Made by a program: the position numbers and the translations under genes. Below are positions 1 to 9,806 of a stretch of DNA of 43,633 nucleotides, in pieces (position 1 is the stretch's first letter; each line of letters starts with the position of its first letter). The notes below the pieces were generated by a model, which searched no databases, was not told the DNA's origin, and worked only from the letters and a program-made list of their open reading frames with translations. The stretch comes from Candidatus Woesebacteria bacterium GW2011_GWB1_38_8b. Lineage in GTDB: Bacteria > Patescibacteriota > Microgenomatia > UBA8517. Where the stretch lies: NCBI GenBank assembly GCA_000993115.1, contig LBVN01000003.1:1-43633 (forward strand), given 5' to 3'.

Positions 1-777
1 CCTTAGCCAAGCGATTATTTCTTTTTTGCCACCCGCAAATCCACCGACTACACCGAAGGCTTTACTTAAAGTTCCGACTTCGATATCGACTTTTCCATGT
101 AAACCAAAATGATCAACCACGCCTCTTCCGTTTTTTCCCAAAACCCCTTCACCGTGTGCGTCATCAACTATTAGCAGTGCTTCATATTTTTGGGCCAATT
201 TTGCTAATTCCGGAAGAGGGGCAATATCCCCATCCATTGAGAAAACTCCGTCGGTAACAATAATTTTTTTGCCAATATTTTTGGCTTTCTTTAATTTTTC
301 TTCAAGATCAGATGAATTTAAATGCAAATACCGCACCACTTCCGCTTTTGAGAGTCTGCAGGCATCGATAATACTTGCGTGATTTAATTCATCCGAAAAA
401 ATCAGATCACCTTCGACTGCAATAGTCGGGATAACTGCCAGATTTGCCGTAAATCCTGATTGAAAAACTACAACGTCATCGACCTTTTTAAATTCGGCTA
501 GCCTTTTTTCCAACTCCTGATGGAGAGTTGTTGTTCCCGCGATTGTCCGCACTGCGGCTGGCCCGATTCCGTATTTTTCAATTGCAGATTTGGCTGCCCT
601 TATAAGTCTTGGGTCATTTGCAAACCCGAGATAATTATTAGAGGCAAAGTTTAAATATTTTTTACCTCCAATTAAAATTTCCGCTCCGATCGGACTATCG
701 ATAATTCTTGGGGTGTTATAAAAACCTTCGTCTTGTAAGTTTTGGATTGAATCAGTAAACCACGAATACTTGCTCAT
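1..777 (-). CDS. Glycine C-acetyltransferase / 8-amino-7-oxononanoate synthase family (alpha-oxoamine synthase), C-terminus cut by window edge
   Basis: Minus-strand translation from ATG at 777 reads [58 protein letters not shown]...[15 protein letters not shown]...[23 protein letters not shown]...[13 protein letters not shown]; typical alpha-oxoamine synthase motifs. Confidence 0.88.
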   Translation of the reverse strand, partial: MSKYSWFTDSIQNLQDEGFYNTPRIIDSPIGAEILIGGKKYLNFASNNYLGFANDPRLIRAAKSAIEKYGIGPAAVRTIAGTTTLHQELEKRLAEFKKVDDVVVFQSGFTANLAVIPTIAVEGDLIFSDELNHASIIDACRLSKAEVVRYLHLNSSDLEEKLKKAKNIGKKIIVTDGVFSMDGDIAPLPELAKLAQKYEALLIVDDAHGEGVLGKNGRGVVDHFGLHGKVDIEVGTLSKAFGVVGGFAGGKKEIIAWLR

Positions 778-855
778 ATAATCAACGAAAGTTTAGCACA
801 ATTTTATTTTTTGTAGTAGGAAATTTTTACTAAATGCTGCAAAATCCGACAATCT

Positions 856-1803
856 CTATAAGAAATTATTTACAATGAGCTTCCATTTGGGTGGAAAGAA
901 TAGATTTAATTTTTCGTTTTTTGGCTTATAAACAGATTTAATTTTCTTGCGACTGCTGGTAAGCTGTGGAAACTTAACACGGCAATACTTGTCAGTCTCA
1001 CAAAACCATCCCTGACAATCTATTGAGTGTAATTTGCGTCCGAAGAGATTATTAAATTTTAACCCTAGCCGGTCAAACTCTTTATCCTGGTTATCAACCA
1101 TATACTTAATGATGTAGCCATAACTTTTTCCGTTTGTATCGACGAAACATTTTTTTATCCCGCGAACAGCCCCGGGTCCGGCAATCGTAAAATCGTTTTC
1201 ATCGAAGTTAAAAACTTCTGAGTAGTTGAAATCGATTGCAATTTGATACGCCATAAAATCTCCGATTAAAGGAAAGCTTTTTAAGTTTTCAAACAACCCC
1301 CTAAGACTTTCTGAATTTAGAAGTTTATGTAATCCTTTTTCATTTTTGAAAATCATTTCCAGTAGTGCTAGATGATTTTTGTGTTTTTGATCGAACCCAA
1401 AGGCTTTATTTGCACACAAGATAAAAGCATTTCCGTAAATCGGCTGTTTAGATTTTATTTCTTCTAATGCTTGGCAATATTTATCAAATCGGAAATCTTT
1501 AATAGAAATATTTCCGAGTTTTTTTTCCAATGCATTCCAAGTTTCAATTTTGTTTAAAAGACGGAAAAGAAAAATTCTGAAGACGGTATCTTCAGAAGAT
1601 AGAGTTTGTGAATAAATTACATCCTTAATTAGAAATTGAGATACACGGTCGCATGCTCTGTATACATTACAAAATTTATAATGATCAAAGATGGGATCGT
1701 TTGTAAAAGGAGGATTAAAGCCGTTTATTTTTTTAAAAAATATTTCCTGACGTTCGTAAGCCGTTTTCCAATAAGTATCGTATACATCACTTCGTGCTTT
1801 CAT
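856..1803 (-). CDS. Putative DNA base hypermodification protein (HMUDK_hel / alpha-glutamyl-putrescinyl-thymine pyrophosphorylase-like)
   Basis: Motifs YDTYWKTAYERQEIFFKK, DPIFDHYKFCNVYRACDRVSQFLI, FRIFLFRLLNKIETW, KHKNHLALL, DFMAYQIAIDFNYSE, DFTIAGPGAVRGIKKCF, RLGLKFNNLFGRKLHSIDCQGWFCETDKYCRV match this family as recalled. Confidence 0.75.
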   Translation of the reverse strand: MKARSDVYDTYWKTAYERQEIFFKKINGFNPPFTNDPIFDHYKFCNVYRACDRVSQFLIKDVIYSQTLSSEDTVFRIFLFRLLNKIETWNALEKKLGNISIKDFRFDKYCQALEEIKSKQPIYGNAFILCANKAFGFDQKHKNHLALLEMIFKNEKGLHKLLNSESLRGLFENLKSFPLIGDFMAYQIAIDFNYSEVFNFDENDFTIAGPGAVRGIKKCFVDTNGKSYGYIIKYMVDNQDKEFDRLGLKFNNLFGRKLHSIDCQGWFCETDKYCRVKFPQLTSSRKKIKSVYKPKNEKLNLFFPPKWKLIVNNFL

Positions 1804-1857
1804 TTCTAAATTCTATCATTCATACAAATACGTCGATATATTTGCTAATATGAATTG

Positions 1858-4320
1858 ATGGAATTTTTAGCGTGGCATTACAGTTTTGGGGTAAATTATT
1901 ACATTGAAAGCTGGATGCGACAGTTCAAATGGATCCGCCATTATTTTTCACTCCCTTTACTTCTACGGACTCTTTTTGCTCCCTGGAAACGGATGATAAT
2001 GTCTGATAATAAGCCCGGATTTGATCTTAACCGATTTTTTCAGACGCTGACTTTCAATATGGTTTCCCGTATTGTCGGAGCGGGAGTGCGAATCACTCTA
2101 TTTTTTGTAGGAATTGTTCTACTAGTTGTAACTTTTTTTGCTGGTGTTTTCGGATTTATATTTTGGGTTTTAATCCCATTTTTTTCGTGGCCTGTTTATA
2201 CAAAATACAATAAAAGACCTGATATTGTTATGCGGGACTTGATGTTTAAAGTTAAAACTACAAGGGATAATCCTTTGCAAGTTTTATTTAACAGTGAACC
2301 GGGATTATTTTTCTTAAATCATTTAGGACTTTCGTACGACTCTTTATCTTCTGCCATAACTTCTGACAAGCTTGATTTAAATAATTTAGCTGCAAAGAAT
2401 TTTTCTGATGTGGTGAATTGGTTTTTGGAAAAAGGGTCATTTGAAGACGAGAGACTACGAAAGTTGGGACTTGTCAAAGAAGATCTCATAACCGTTGCAA
2501 AAATGTGGGATAAGAAAAAAGAGGACGAGTCTTTTTTGGGAAGCGATGAATTAGGGCGTCCGAGCATCGGTTTGGAAGTTCTTTTCGGTTATACTCCGAC
2601 ACTTAATCAATATTCAACCGATCTTTCGGCTCCGCAATCTTTTTCTCATAGGTTAATCGGGCGAGAGGAAATTGTGAATCGAATGTATAGAGAGCTTTCT
2701 GTTGACAGAAGTATTGTTTTAACGGGGGATCCGGGAGTTGGGAAAAAGACGGTGGTGTTGGAGTTTGCGAACCGTGCAGCAACCGGAAAATTCGGGAGCA
2801 AAATGGCATATAAGCGGGTTTTGGAATTTGATTACAATTTTATTCTCTCCGAATCAATGGATATTAACAAGAAAAAAACCCAGCTTACCCAAATTCTTGA
2901 TGAAGCGGCATATGCCGGAAATATAGTACTTATGATCCGCGATCTTCACAGGTTGATTCACTCCGATGTTGAAGGCTTTGATTTTACGGATACTTTTGAA
3001 GCTGCTATGGGACGGGGTGAACTTAAAATTATTGCCGTTGCTACGAATGTTGAATACGAACGCTTTATTGCTCCAAACTCACGACTTCGAAAATATTTTG
3101 AACGGATTGAAGTAACACCTCCATCGAAGGAACAAGCTTATGAAATTTTAGTTGAGTGGGCAAAAACCTTGGAGATCAAAAAGAATCTGATAATTGAGAT
3201 AACGGCACTTCGTAAAATTCTAAACGAGTCTGACCGCTATATTACAGACACTCCTTTTCCTGAAAAAGCCCTGGAGTTACTCGACGCGGTAGTTACTTTT
3301 GTTGAAGAAAGTAAAAAACAGGTAGTTGAAGCTGATGATGTTAATGCAGTATTTGCCGAGAAAACAGGTATTAGTTTGGCACGCTTAACTTCAGAAGAAA
3401 AAACAAAATTAGGGGACTTGGAAAATATAATTCATGAGAATTTAGTAGATCAGGAGTTAGCTGTAAAGCAAATCGCACAGAGTTTGCGTGCAAAAACATT
3501 GGGGGTTTCCGAAAACAAGCGTCCTATCGGATCATTTCTTTTCTTGGGCCCGACCGGAGTCGGAAAAACCGAAACGGCGAAAGTATTGGCAAAAGTTTAC
3601 TACGGCAGCGAGGAACAAATCCTTCGCTTTGATATGGCGGAATATGCAGGGAAAGAGGGGTTTGAGCGGTTAATCGGCTCGCAAGGTAGAAACACACCAG
3701 GTGCATTAACTACTGCTATAAAAAATAAACCTGCAAGCCTTCTTTTACTGGACGAATTTGAAAAAGCCTCGAGAGATATTTTTAATTTATTTTTGACGGT
3801 TCTGGATGAAGGTTATATCACAGATGCTTTCGGAAAAAGAGTTGGCGCGGGAAATCTATTTATTATAGGGACTTCGAATGCCGCTGCTGAATATATAAGA
3901 AAACTTGTCGGAAGCGGCATCCGTGGGGAGGAGCTACAAAAAAGTGTTGTAAATTTTGTTTTGGAAAATGCTATTTTTACGCCTGAGCTTCTAAATCGTT
4001 TTGATGGGGTGATTGTTTATGAACCTCTTGAGGGACCGGAATTAAAGAAGGTAGCAAAATTAATTTTGGATAAATATGCAAAAAATTTGAAAAATAAAGG
4101 AATTATACTAAATGTTACCGATTCTTTGATAGAAAAATTAGCAACTGATGGTTATGATCCGGCATTTGGTGCCCGCCCAATGAGAAGAATAGTCGATTTA
4201 GTAATTTCTGATTTGATTGGGAAAGAAATGATTTCAGGAAATGTCGCAGACGGTGACTCGATAGATATAATTCCCGGTAGCGGTAAAGAAGAATATAAAG
4301 TTGTTAAGAAAACCGGTTAA
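1858..4320 (+). CDS. Membrane-anchored Clp-type double AAA+ ATPase
   Basis: N-terminal hydrophobic helices, Walker A GDPGVGKKT and GPTGVGKTE, second Walker B LLLLDEFEKA, ClpB-like D2 C-terminus (GYDPAFGARPMRRIVD). ORF track starts at TTG 1855; ATG 1858 preferred. Confidence 0.88.
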   Translation: MEFLAWHYSFGVNYYIESWMRQFKWIRHYFSLPLLLRTLFAPWKRMIMSDNKPGFDLNRFFQTLTFNMVSRIVGAGVRITLFFVGIVLLVVTFFAGVFGFIFWVLIPFFSWPVYTKYNKRPDIVMRDLMFKVKTTRDNPLQVLFNSEPGLFFLNHLGLSYDSLSSAITSDKLDLNNLAAKNFSDVVNWFLEKGSFEDERLRKLGLVKEDLITVAKMWDKKKEDESFLGSDELGRPSIGLEVLFGYTPTLNQYSTDLSAPQSFSHRLIGREEIVNRMYRELSVDRSIVLTGDPGVGKKTVVLEFANRAATGKFGSKMAYKRVLEFDYNFILSESMDINKKKTQLTQILDEAAYAGNIVLMIRDLHRLIHSDVEGFDFTDTFEAAMGRGELKIIAVATNVEYERFIAPNSRLRKYFERIEVTPPSKEQAYEILVEWAKTLEIKKNLIIEITALRKILNESDRYITDTPFPEKALELLDAVVTFVEESKKQVVEADDVNAVFAEKTGISLARLTSEEKTKLGDLENIIHENLVDQELAVKQIAQSLRAKTLGVSENKRPIGSFLFLGPTGVGKTETAKVLAKVYYGSEEQILRFDMAEYAGKEGFERLIGSQGRNTPGALTTAIKNKPASLLLLDEFEKASRDIFNLFLTVLDEGYITDAFGKRVGAGNLFIIGTSNAAAEYIRKLVGSGIRGEELQKSVVNFVLENAIFTPELLNRFDGVIVYEPLEGPELKKVAKLILDKYAKNLKNKGIILNVTDSLIEKLATDGYDPAFGARPMRRIVDLVISDLIGKEMISGNVADGDSIDIIPGSGKEEYKVVKKTG

Positions 4321-4427
4321 ATATTTCTTACAATCCAGCGGTACATGAGGCTAAATTGCTACTTCCATAGCTTCTTCAAATAGGATTATTATGAATAAGT
4401 CCGTACACATTGTAGCGGTACATTATA

Positions 4428-5621
4428 ATGGCAAAGAATGTTTTAATGATCGGATGGGAGCTTCCCCCTTTTAATTCCGGAGGTCTTGGAGAGGCTTGTT
4501 TAGGGCTCTCTAAAGCTTTGGCAAAAAAAGGAACTAATGTTACTTTTGTGTTACCCCAGAAAGTTGATTTACATTTTGATTTTATGAATTTGGTTTTTGC
4601 AAACGTTGCCGAGGAAGGGACTGATTTGGTTAACGAAGCGTATCAGTCATATGAGGTTTGGGTGAAAGGTAAGAAGTTTAAAATAAAAGATGCACCTAGC
4701 GGTTATGTTGCCGGGGCATTGAAATATGCCAAAAGGATAAAAGAGATTGCACAAAAAGCTGTTCCCGACATTATTCATAGTCACGACTGGTTTACTTTCC
4801 CCGCCGGAATTGCCGCCAAGGAAGCGACCAATGCACCTTTTGTTGCCCAAGTTCATTCAACAGAAATTGATAGGACTGGGGGAAACAGTCCCAACCAGAC
4901 GGTCTTCGAAATAGAAAAATTAGGTGTGCAAAGTGCCGATAAGGTTATTGCAATTAGTCAAATGCAGAGAAATATTTTAAATACAAGTTATGATGTAAGT
5001 CCTGAAAAAATCGAAGTTGTATATAATGGCGCATCATTTTTCGAGAAAGAAAAGCTTCCTCCGACTTTGGAATTTTATAAGTCTGCAGGGTACAAAATAG
5101 TTTTATTTTTGGGACGGATTACGCTGATGAAAGGACCTGAATATTTTGTCCGGGCAGCAAAGCGAATCTTAGATTACGAGAAAAAAGTAATATTTGTGGT
5201 TGTGGGTAACGGAGATATGTTTTCGCAAATGCTTTCCGAAGCGGTGAACCTTGGAATTATGAACAACTTTATATTTACGGGATTTTTACAAGGCGAAGAC
5301 AAACACAGAATATACCAGACCGCAGACATTTATCTTATGCCCTCAGTGTCTGAGCCGTTCGGTTTAACGGTTTTGGAATCAATAGGAAACGGAACCCCAG
5401 TTCTTTTGTCAAAACAATCCGGAGTATCGGAAATTGTATCAAATGTTCTAAAAACTGATTTTTGGGATATTGATGAGATTGCAAATAAAGTAATTTCCGC
5501 GATCCGTTACCCCGCACTTTTGACAGTTTTAAAAGACGAATCGAAAAAAGAACTGCCAAATATCAGCTGGGATAGGTCGGCAGATAAATGTCTGCACGTT
5601 TATCAGGATTTAGCACAATAA
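4428..5621 (+). CDS. Glycosyltransferase, GT4/GT5-like (glycogen synthase-like N-terminus)
   Basis: MIGWELPPFNSGGLGEACLGLSKAL, HSHDWFTFPAG, LGRITLMKGPEYFV, PSVSEPFGLTVLESIGNGTPVL. Confidence 0.88.
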   Translation: MAKNVLMIGWELPPFNSGGLGEACLGLSKALAKKGTNVTFVLPQKVDLHFDFMNLVFANVAEEGTDLVNEAYQSYEVWVKGKKFKIKDAPSGYVAGALKYAKRIKEIAQKAVPDIIHSHDWFTFPAGIAAKEATNAPFVAQVHSTEIDRTGGNSPNQTVFEIEKLGVQSADKVIAISQMQRNILNTSYDVSPEKIEVVYNGASFFEKEKLPPTLEFYKSAGYKIVLFLGRITLMKGPEYFVRAAKRILDYEKKVIFVVVGNGDMFSQMLSEAVNLGIMNNFIFTGFLQGEDKHRIYQTADIYLMPSVSEPFGLTVLESIGNGTPVLLSKQSGVSEIVSNVLKTDFWDIDEIANKVISAIRYPALLTVLKDESKKELPNISWDRSADKCLHVYQDLAQ

Positions 5622-5624
5622 TTT

Positions 5625-6884
5625 ATGTCATCAGTAGTTTTGTACTTCCAAGTTCATCAGCCGCTGCGGATTAAAAAATACCGCGTGTTTGACATGGGGA
5701 ATTCTCACGAATATTTTAATGACGAAGGGGATTCATCTTTAAATAATAAAAAAATTCTTCGCAAAGTAGCTGCAAAATCCTATTTACCCGCTAATGAGCT
5801 GATTCTAAAACTTCTGAAAAGACACAAAGAATTCAAAGCCAGTTATTCTTTTTCGGGAGTATTTTTGGAGCAGATTGTGAAATACGCACCTGAAGTATTG
5901 GAATCTTTTCAGAAATTAGTAAAGACTGGGAAAGTTGAAATTCTAGGCGAAACTTATTACCATTCGCTTTCATTTTTTTATTCCCGGCATGAGTTTGAAA
6001 GCCAGGTCGTACTGCACGAAAAAACAATAAAAAAGCTTTTTGGTTATACTCCGAAAGTTTTTCGAAATACAGAGCTTGCATATAATAATGATTTGGCTCA
6101 CTGGGCTGATAAAAAATATCTGGGGATTTTGGCCGAAGGATGGGATTCGTTTTTGGGATGGAGAAGTCCTAATTTTTTATATAAGCCGCAAGGTACTACG
6201 AAAATTAAATTACTTTTGAAAAATTATAAGTTGTCGGATGATATAGCTTTTCGCTTTTCGCAAAAATCCTGGCCGGAGTTTCCTCTAACCGCTCCGAAAT
6301 TTGCATCTTGGGTTAATCAAATAAACGGAAACGGTGATGTAGTAAATCTTTTTATGGATTACGAAACTTTCGGTGAGCATCAATGGAAAGAGCATGGTAT
6401 TTTTGATTTTTTGGAAAACATGCCAGGGGAAATTCTGAAACATCCCGACAATGATTTTGTAACACCTACCGAAGCCTGCAAGAAGTATCCAACTATGGAC
6501 GAAGTAGATGTGCCTTATGTTGTAACTTGGGCAGATACAGAACGGGATTTGTCAGCCTGGGTTGGTAACCAAATCCAAAAGAGCGCAATTGATTATATTT
6601 ATTCGATGGAGCGTGAAATTAATAAGACACGTGATGCCAGGCTTTTAGACGATTGGAGAAAAATGCAAACATCGGATCATTTTTATTACATGTGTACAAA
6701 ATGGTTTTCGGACGGTGACGTTCATAAATATTTCAATCCTTATGAATCTCCATATGACGCTTTTATTTCATACATGAATGCAGCAAGTGACCTGAAATTG
6801 CGGGTTAATGAAAAACTTAATCAAACTCATATTGAGCATATAGCGCTTCAAAAAAAGTGGGCAAAATCAGTGGCTGTAAGCTAA
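5625..6884 (+). CDS. Glycoside hydrolase family 57 (alpha-amylase type)
   Basis: VLYFQVHQPLR start motif, GETYYHSLSFF, FRNTELAYNNDLA, LFMDYETFGEHQW are GH57 motifs. Confidence 0.9.
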   Translation: MSSVVLYFQVHQPLRIKKYRVFDMGNSHEYFNDEGDSSLNNKKILRKVAAKSYLPANELILKLLKRHKEFKASYSFSGVFLEQIVKYAPEVLESFQKLVKTGKVEILGETYYHSLSFFYSRHEFESQVVLHEKTIKKLFGYTPKVFRNTELAYNNDLAHWADKKYLGILAEGWDSFLGWRSPNFLYKPQGTTKIKLLLKNYKLSDDIAFRFSQKSWPEFPLTAPKFASWVNQINGNGDVVNLFMDYETFGEHQWKEHGIFDFLENMPGEILKHPDNDFVTPTEACKKYPTMDEVDVPYVVTWADTERDLSAWVGNQIQKSAIDYIYSMEREINKTRDARLLDDWRKMQTSDHFYYMCTKWFSDGDVHKYFNPYESPYDAFISYMNAASDLKLRVNEKLNQTHIEHIALQKKWAKSVAVS

Positions 6885-6891
6885 AGAAAAT

Positions 6892-8163
6892 ATGGATTCA
6901 AATAATAATCCATGGTGGACCAACGCAATAATTTATGAAGTTTATGTTGATAAGTTTGCAGGAAATTTCAGGGGATTAATAGAAAAGCTGGATTATTTAA
7001 ACTATCTGGGTGTTAATACTCTGTGGATATTGCCTCATTACCCCTCACCTATGGTTGACGGCGGATATGACATATCTGATTTTACTTCGGTCAGAGATGA
7101 TCTGGGAACACTCGTGGATTTTTATGAATTTGTGCAGGAAGCTCACAGTAAAAATCTTAAAGTAATAATTGATCTTGTTTTAAATCATACTTCAGATAAG
7201 CATCCTTGGTTTTTAGATGCGCGAACATCACCGGAAAGTCCTAAACGAAATTGGTATCTATGGAGCGATAATAACGATAAATTTTCCCAAGCATTCGTAC
7301 ACTTTAGTGATATTAAAAAAAGTAACTGGATTTATAATGACGTGACAAAAGATTATTATTATGCTAGCTTTTATCCCCAGCAGCCAGATTTGAATTGGGA
7401 TAACCCGGAAGTATACAAGGCAATGTCCGATGTTATGGAATTTTGGCTTTCCAGGGGAGTTGACGGATTCAGGCTTGATGCGGTTTCGCGTTTAATAAAA
7501 CGCGATAATACAAACTGCTTTGCACTGCCCCAAACTCATGAAGTTTTAAAAAGAATCAGAACGGATATTAATATTAAATATCCAAATGCAGTTTTTATGG
7601 CAGAATCCGGTGGGTGGCCGAATGAAGCGAAAACTTTTTTCGGATATCAGGACGAATGTCAAATAGTTATCAATTTTCCGTTAGCCTCAAATATTTTATC
7701 GGCAATATCTGACGGCGATTTATCGGGTGTAAAAAAAGTTTGGGAAGAGTCTGACGGAATTGGTGAGCTTTGTCGTTGGGGGATTTTTCTAACAAATCAC
7801 GATAGCGTAGATTTATTTTTCCTTTCTGACGATTATAAAAAAAAGAAGTTGGCGGATGAAGGCGGCCTGATGGATAAATTTGGTCACGAAGGGAGCTCCA
7901 GTTTTGCCGCGAGGTTATCTGAAATTTGCATTGGTAATCCCGAGAAAATTCTCTGGGCATTCCAGCAACAGTTTGATTTACCTGGTGTACCAATCATTTA
8001 TTACGGAAACGAAATTGGAATGCGAAATGCTAAACTTAATAATTCCCCGACAGATTTCCGGGAGTACGTTCGGGGAAATTTTGACTGGGATGATGCCAAT
8101 AAACAAATAAAAGATCCGGATTCGCTATTAAATAAAATCCGTGAATTGATTTTAAAAAGATAG
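6892..8163 (+). CDS. Alpha-amylase family protein (GH13)
   Basis: Conserved regions VIIDLVLNHTSDKHPWF, GVDGFRLDAVSRL, FMAESGG, LTNHDSVD. Confidence 0.92.
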   Translation: MDSNNNPWWTNAIIYEVYVDKFAGNFRGLIEKLDYLNYLGVNTLWILPHYPSPMVDGGYDISDFTSVRDDLGTLVDFYEFVQEAHSKNLKVIIDLVLNHTSDKHPWFLDARTSPESPKRNWYLWSDNNDKFSQAFVHFSDIKKSNWIYNDVTKDYYYASFYPQQPDLNWDNPEVYKAMSDVMEFWLSRGVDGFRLDAVSRLIKRDNTNCFALPQTHEVLKRIRTDINIKYPNAVFMAESGGWPNEAKTFFGYQDECQIVINFPLASNILSAISDGDLSGVKKVWEESDGIGELCRWGIFLTNHDSVDLFFLSDDYKKKKLADEGGLMDKFGHEGSSSFAARLSEICIGNPEKILWAFQQQFDLPGVPIIYYGNEIGMRNAKLNNSPTDFREYVRGNFDWDDANKQIKDPDSLLNKIRELILKR

Positions 8164-8167
8164 GTAT

Positions 8168-8974
8168 ATGTACTTTTTGTTTGATATCGGCGGGACAAAA
8201 ATGAGATTTTCTTCTTCAGTTGACGGAGTAAATATTGATGGAATCGAAATTGTTGACACTCCGGTTTTATTCGATAAAGCATTAGCGCAAATATCTCTCA
8301 TGTACGACAAATTCTCAAAGATGGGAAGTATAGACAAGATTTCCGGAGGTATTGCAGGAATTTTTGATAAGGAAAGGAGAATTCTACTGGATTCGTATAA
8401 CCTGCCTGACTGGAAAAATAGAAACATTTCCCAGATTTTTACGGACAAATTTAAGTGCAGAATAAATTTGGATAATGATGCCGCTTTGGAGGGTCTAGGT
8501 GAAGCTGTTTATGGAGTGGGCAAAGGCTATAAAATAGTTGCTTATTTAACAGTTGGTACAGGACTTGGGGGAGCAAGAATCGTTGATGGAGCAATTGATG
8601 TTCGAAATACAGGTTTTGAACCCGGTCATCAGATTATGGACACAACTAATTTAACTGATTTGGGGGATTTGGTTTCGGGAGGGGGTTTTAAAATTAGATT
8701 TGGTGTAGACGCCAGGCGTGTTACAGACGGAAAGATTTGGGCTGAAAACGAGCGTATTTTGGCAATAGGTATTCATAACACAATTGTTCACTGGTCACCC
8801 GAAATTGTAATTTTGGGTGGGGGACTAATTGAGGAGGAAAAATATAAGATAGAAAATTTAAACAATTTACTTCTAAAATTATCAAAGAATTACCCCTATC
8901 CGGCAAATATAGTTAAATCAAGTTTGGGAGATAAAGCGGGACTTCTTGGAGCACTTCACATGGCTCGGATTTAA
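8168..8974 (+). CDS. ROK family sugar kinase
   Basis: FDIGGTKMRF, NLDNDAALEGLGEAVYG, LTVGTGLGGARIVDG, FEPGHQI. Confidence 0.88.
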   Translation: MYFLFDIGGTKMRFSSSVDGVNIDGIEIVDTPVLFDKALAQISLMYDKFSKMGSIDKISGGIAGIFDKERRILLDSYNLPDWKNRNISQIFTDKFKCRINLDNDAALEGLGEAVYGVGKGYKIVAYLTVGTGLGGARIVDGAIDVRNTGFEPGHQIMDTTNLTDLGDLVSGGGFKIRFGVDARRVTDGKIWAENERILAIGIHNTIVHWSPEIVILGGGLIEEEKYKIENLNNLLLKLSKNYPYPANIVKSSLGDKAGLLGALHMARI

Positions 8975-8989
8975 TTTTAAACTTTTAGG

Positions 8990-9018
8990 TTGACTTTATA
9001 AAAATTTGTCAATATACT
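8990..9018 (+). promoter_or_regulatory. Sigma70-like promoter for the LytR_C gene
   Basis: TTGACT (8990-8995), 17-nt spacer, TATACT (9013-9018), 11 nt upstream of ATG 9029. Confidence 0.6.
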
Positions 9019-9028
9019 ACAGGCAATA

Positions 9029-9709
9029 ATGGAAAACGAGGCACAGAACAACAGTTTGAATCCCCAAAGAAGTGATGTAGGATTTCCAGAAGCCCGTAAA
9101 GAAGAAAAGAAAAGCAAAAAACTCCCTCTAATAATTGTTGTCGTTTTGGTATTTTTGCTATTGGCAGGTGGAGGTTACTTTTTATTGACCAAACCCAGCT
9201 CCGTATCCGACGAAGTTTCGGAAGAAGGGACAACAATAACTCCAACCCAAGCATCCGAGTCGCCCACTCCAACAGCAGGTGAGGTAAATAAAAAAGAAAT
9301 AAGTATTGAAGTGTTAAATGGAACAAGTATTTCGGGGTTAGCCGGTAATGTTAAAACAGCACTTACAAAACTTGGTTACACCGATATTAAAACAGGGAAC
9401 GCAAGTAGCAAAGATTATGAAACGACGGAAGTAAAATTTGCGTCAAGTGTTCCGACATCTATCAAAGATGAAATATTGGCAGAGCTAAATAAAACATATC
9501 AAGAAGTAAAAACTGCAAGCGGAGCGCCAAGCGGGTCAGACATACAAATAATCACAGGTTTTCCAAAGGGTCACACCGCTACTCCAACCGCAAAAGCAAC
9601 TGTTACGCCGACAGCTAAACCCACAGGATCGGTAACTACAACTCCGACAACAACAGGGAGTGTAACCGTTACTCCTACAAAAACCCCTACACCAACCCCA
9701 ACAGTTTAG
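9029..9709 (+). CDS. LytR C-terminal-domain protein, single TM, Thr/Pro-rich tail
   Basis: TM segment LPLIIVVVLVFLLLAGGGYFLL followed by ISIEVLNGTSISGLAGNVKTALTKLGYTDIKTGNA (LytR_C fold). Confidence 0.75.
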   Translation: MENEAQNNSLNPQRSDVGFPEARKEEKKSKKLPLIIVVVLVFLLLAGGGYFLLTKPSSVSDEVSEEGTTITPTQASESPTPTAGEVNKKEISIEVLNGTSISGLAGNVKTALTKLGYTDIKTGNASSKDYETTEVKFASSVPTSIKDEILAELNKTYQEVKTASGAPSGSDIQIITGFPKGHTATPTAKATVTPTAKPTGSVTTTPTTTGSVTVTPTKTPTPTPTV

Positions 9710-9741
9710 TATTTAGAATAAAGTATATGGAATATAGAATT
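9707..9741 (+). repeat. Degenerate heptanucleotide array overlapping stop codon
   Basis: TAGTATT TAGAATA AAGTATA TGGAATA TAGAATT; 7-nt register starts at the TAG stop. Confidence 0.5.
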
Positions 9742-9806
9742 AAATTATACGTAGAGATTTTGTGACAAAATAAATTTCATATTATTAATCTAAACATGGT
9801 CGAGAT

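Noticed and set aside
9241-9709. Thr/Pro-rich TPT tracts (also 18720-18870, 30540-30660, 40530-40590) considered as DNA microsatellites
   Set aside because: They are codon-varied extracellular linkers at protein level, typical of CPR surface proteins.
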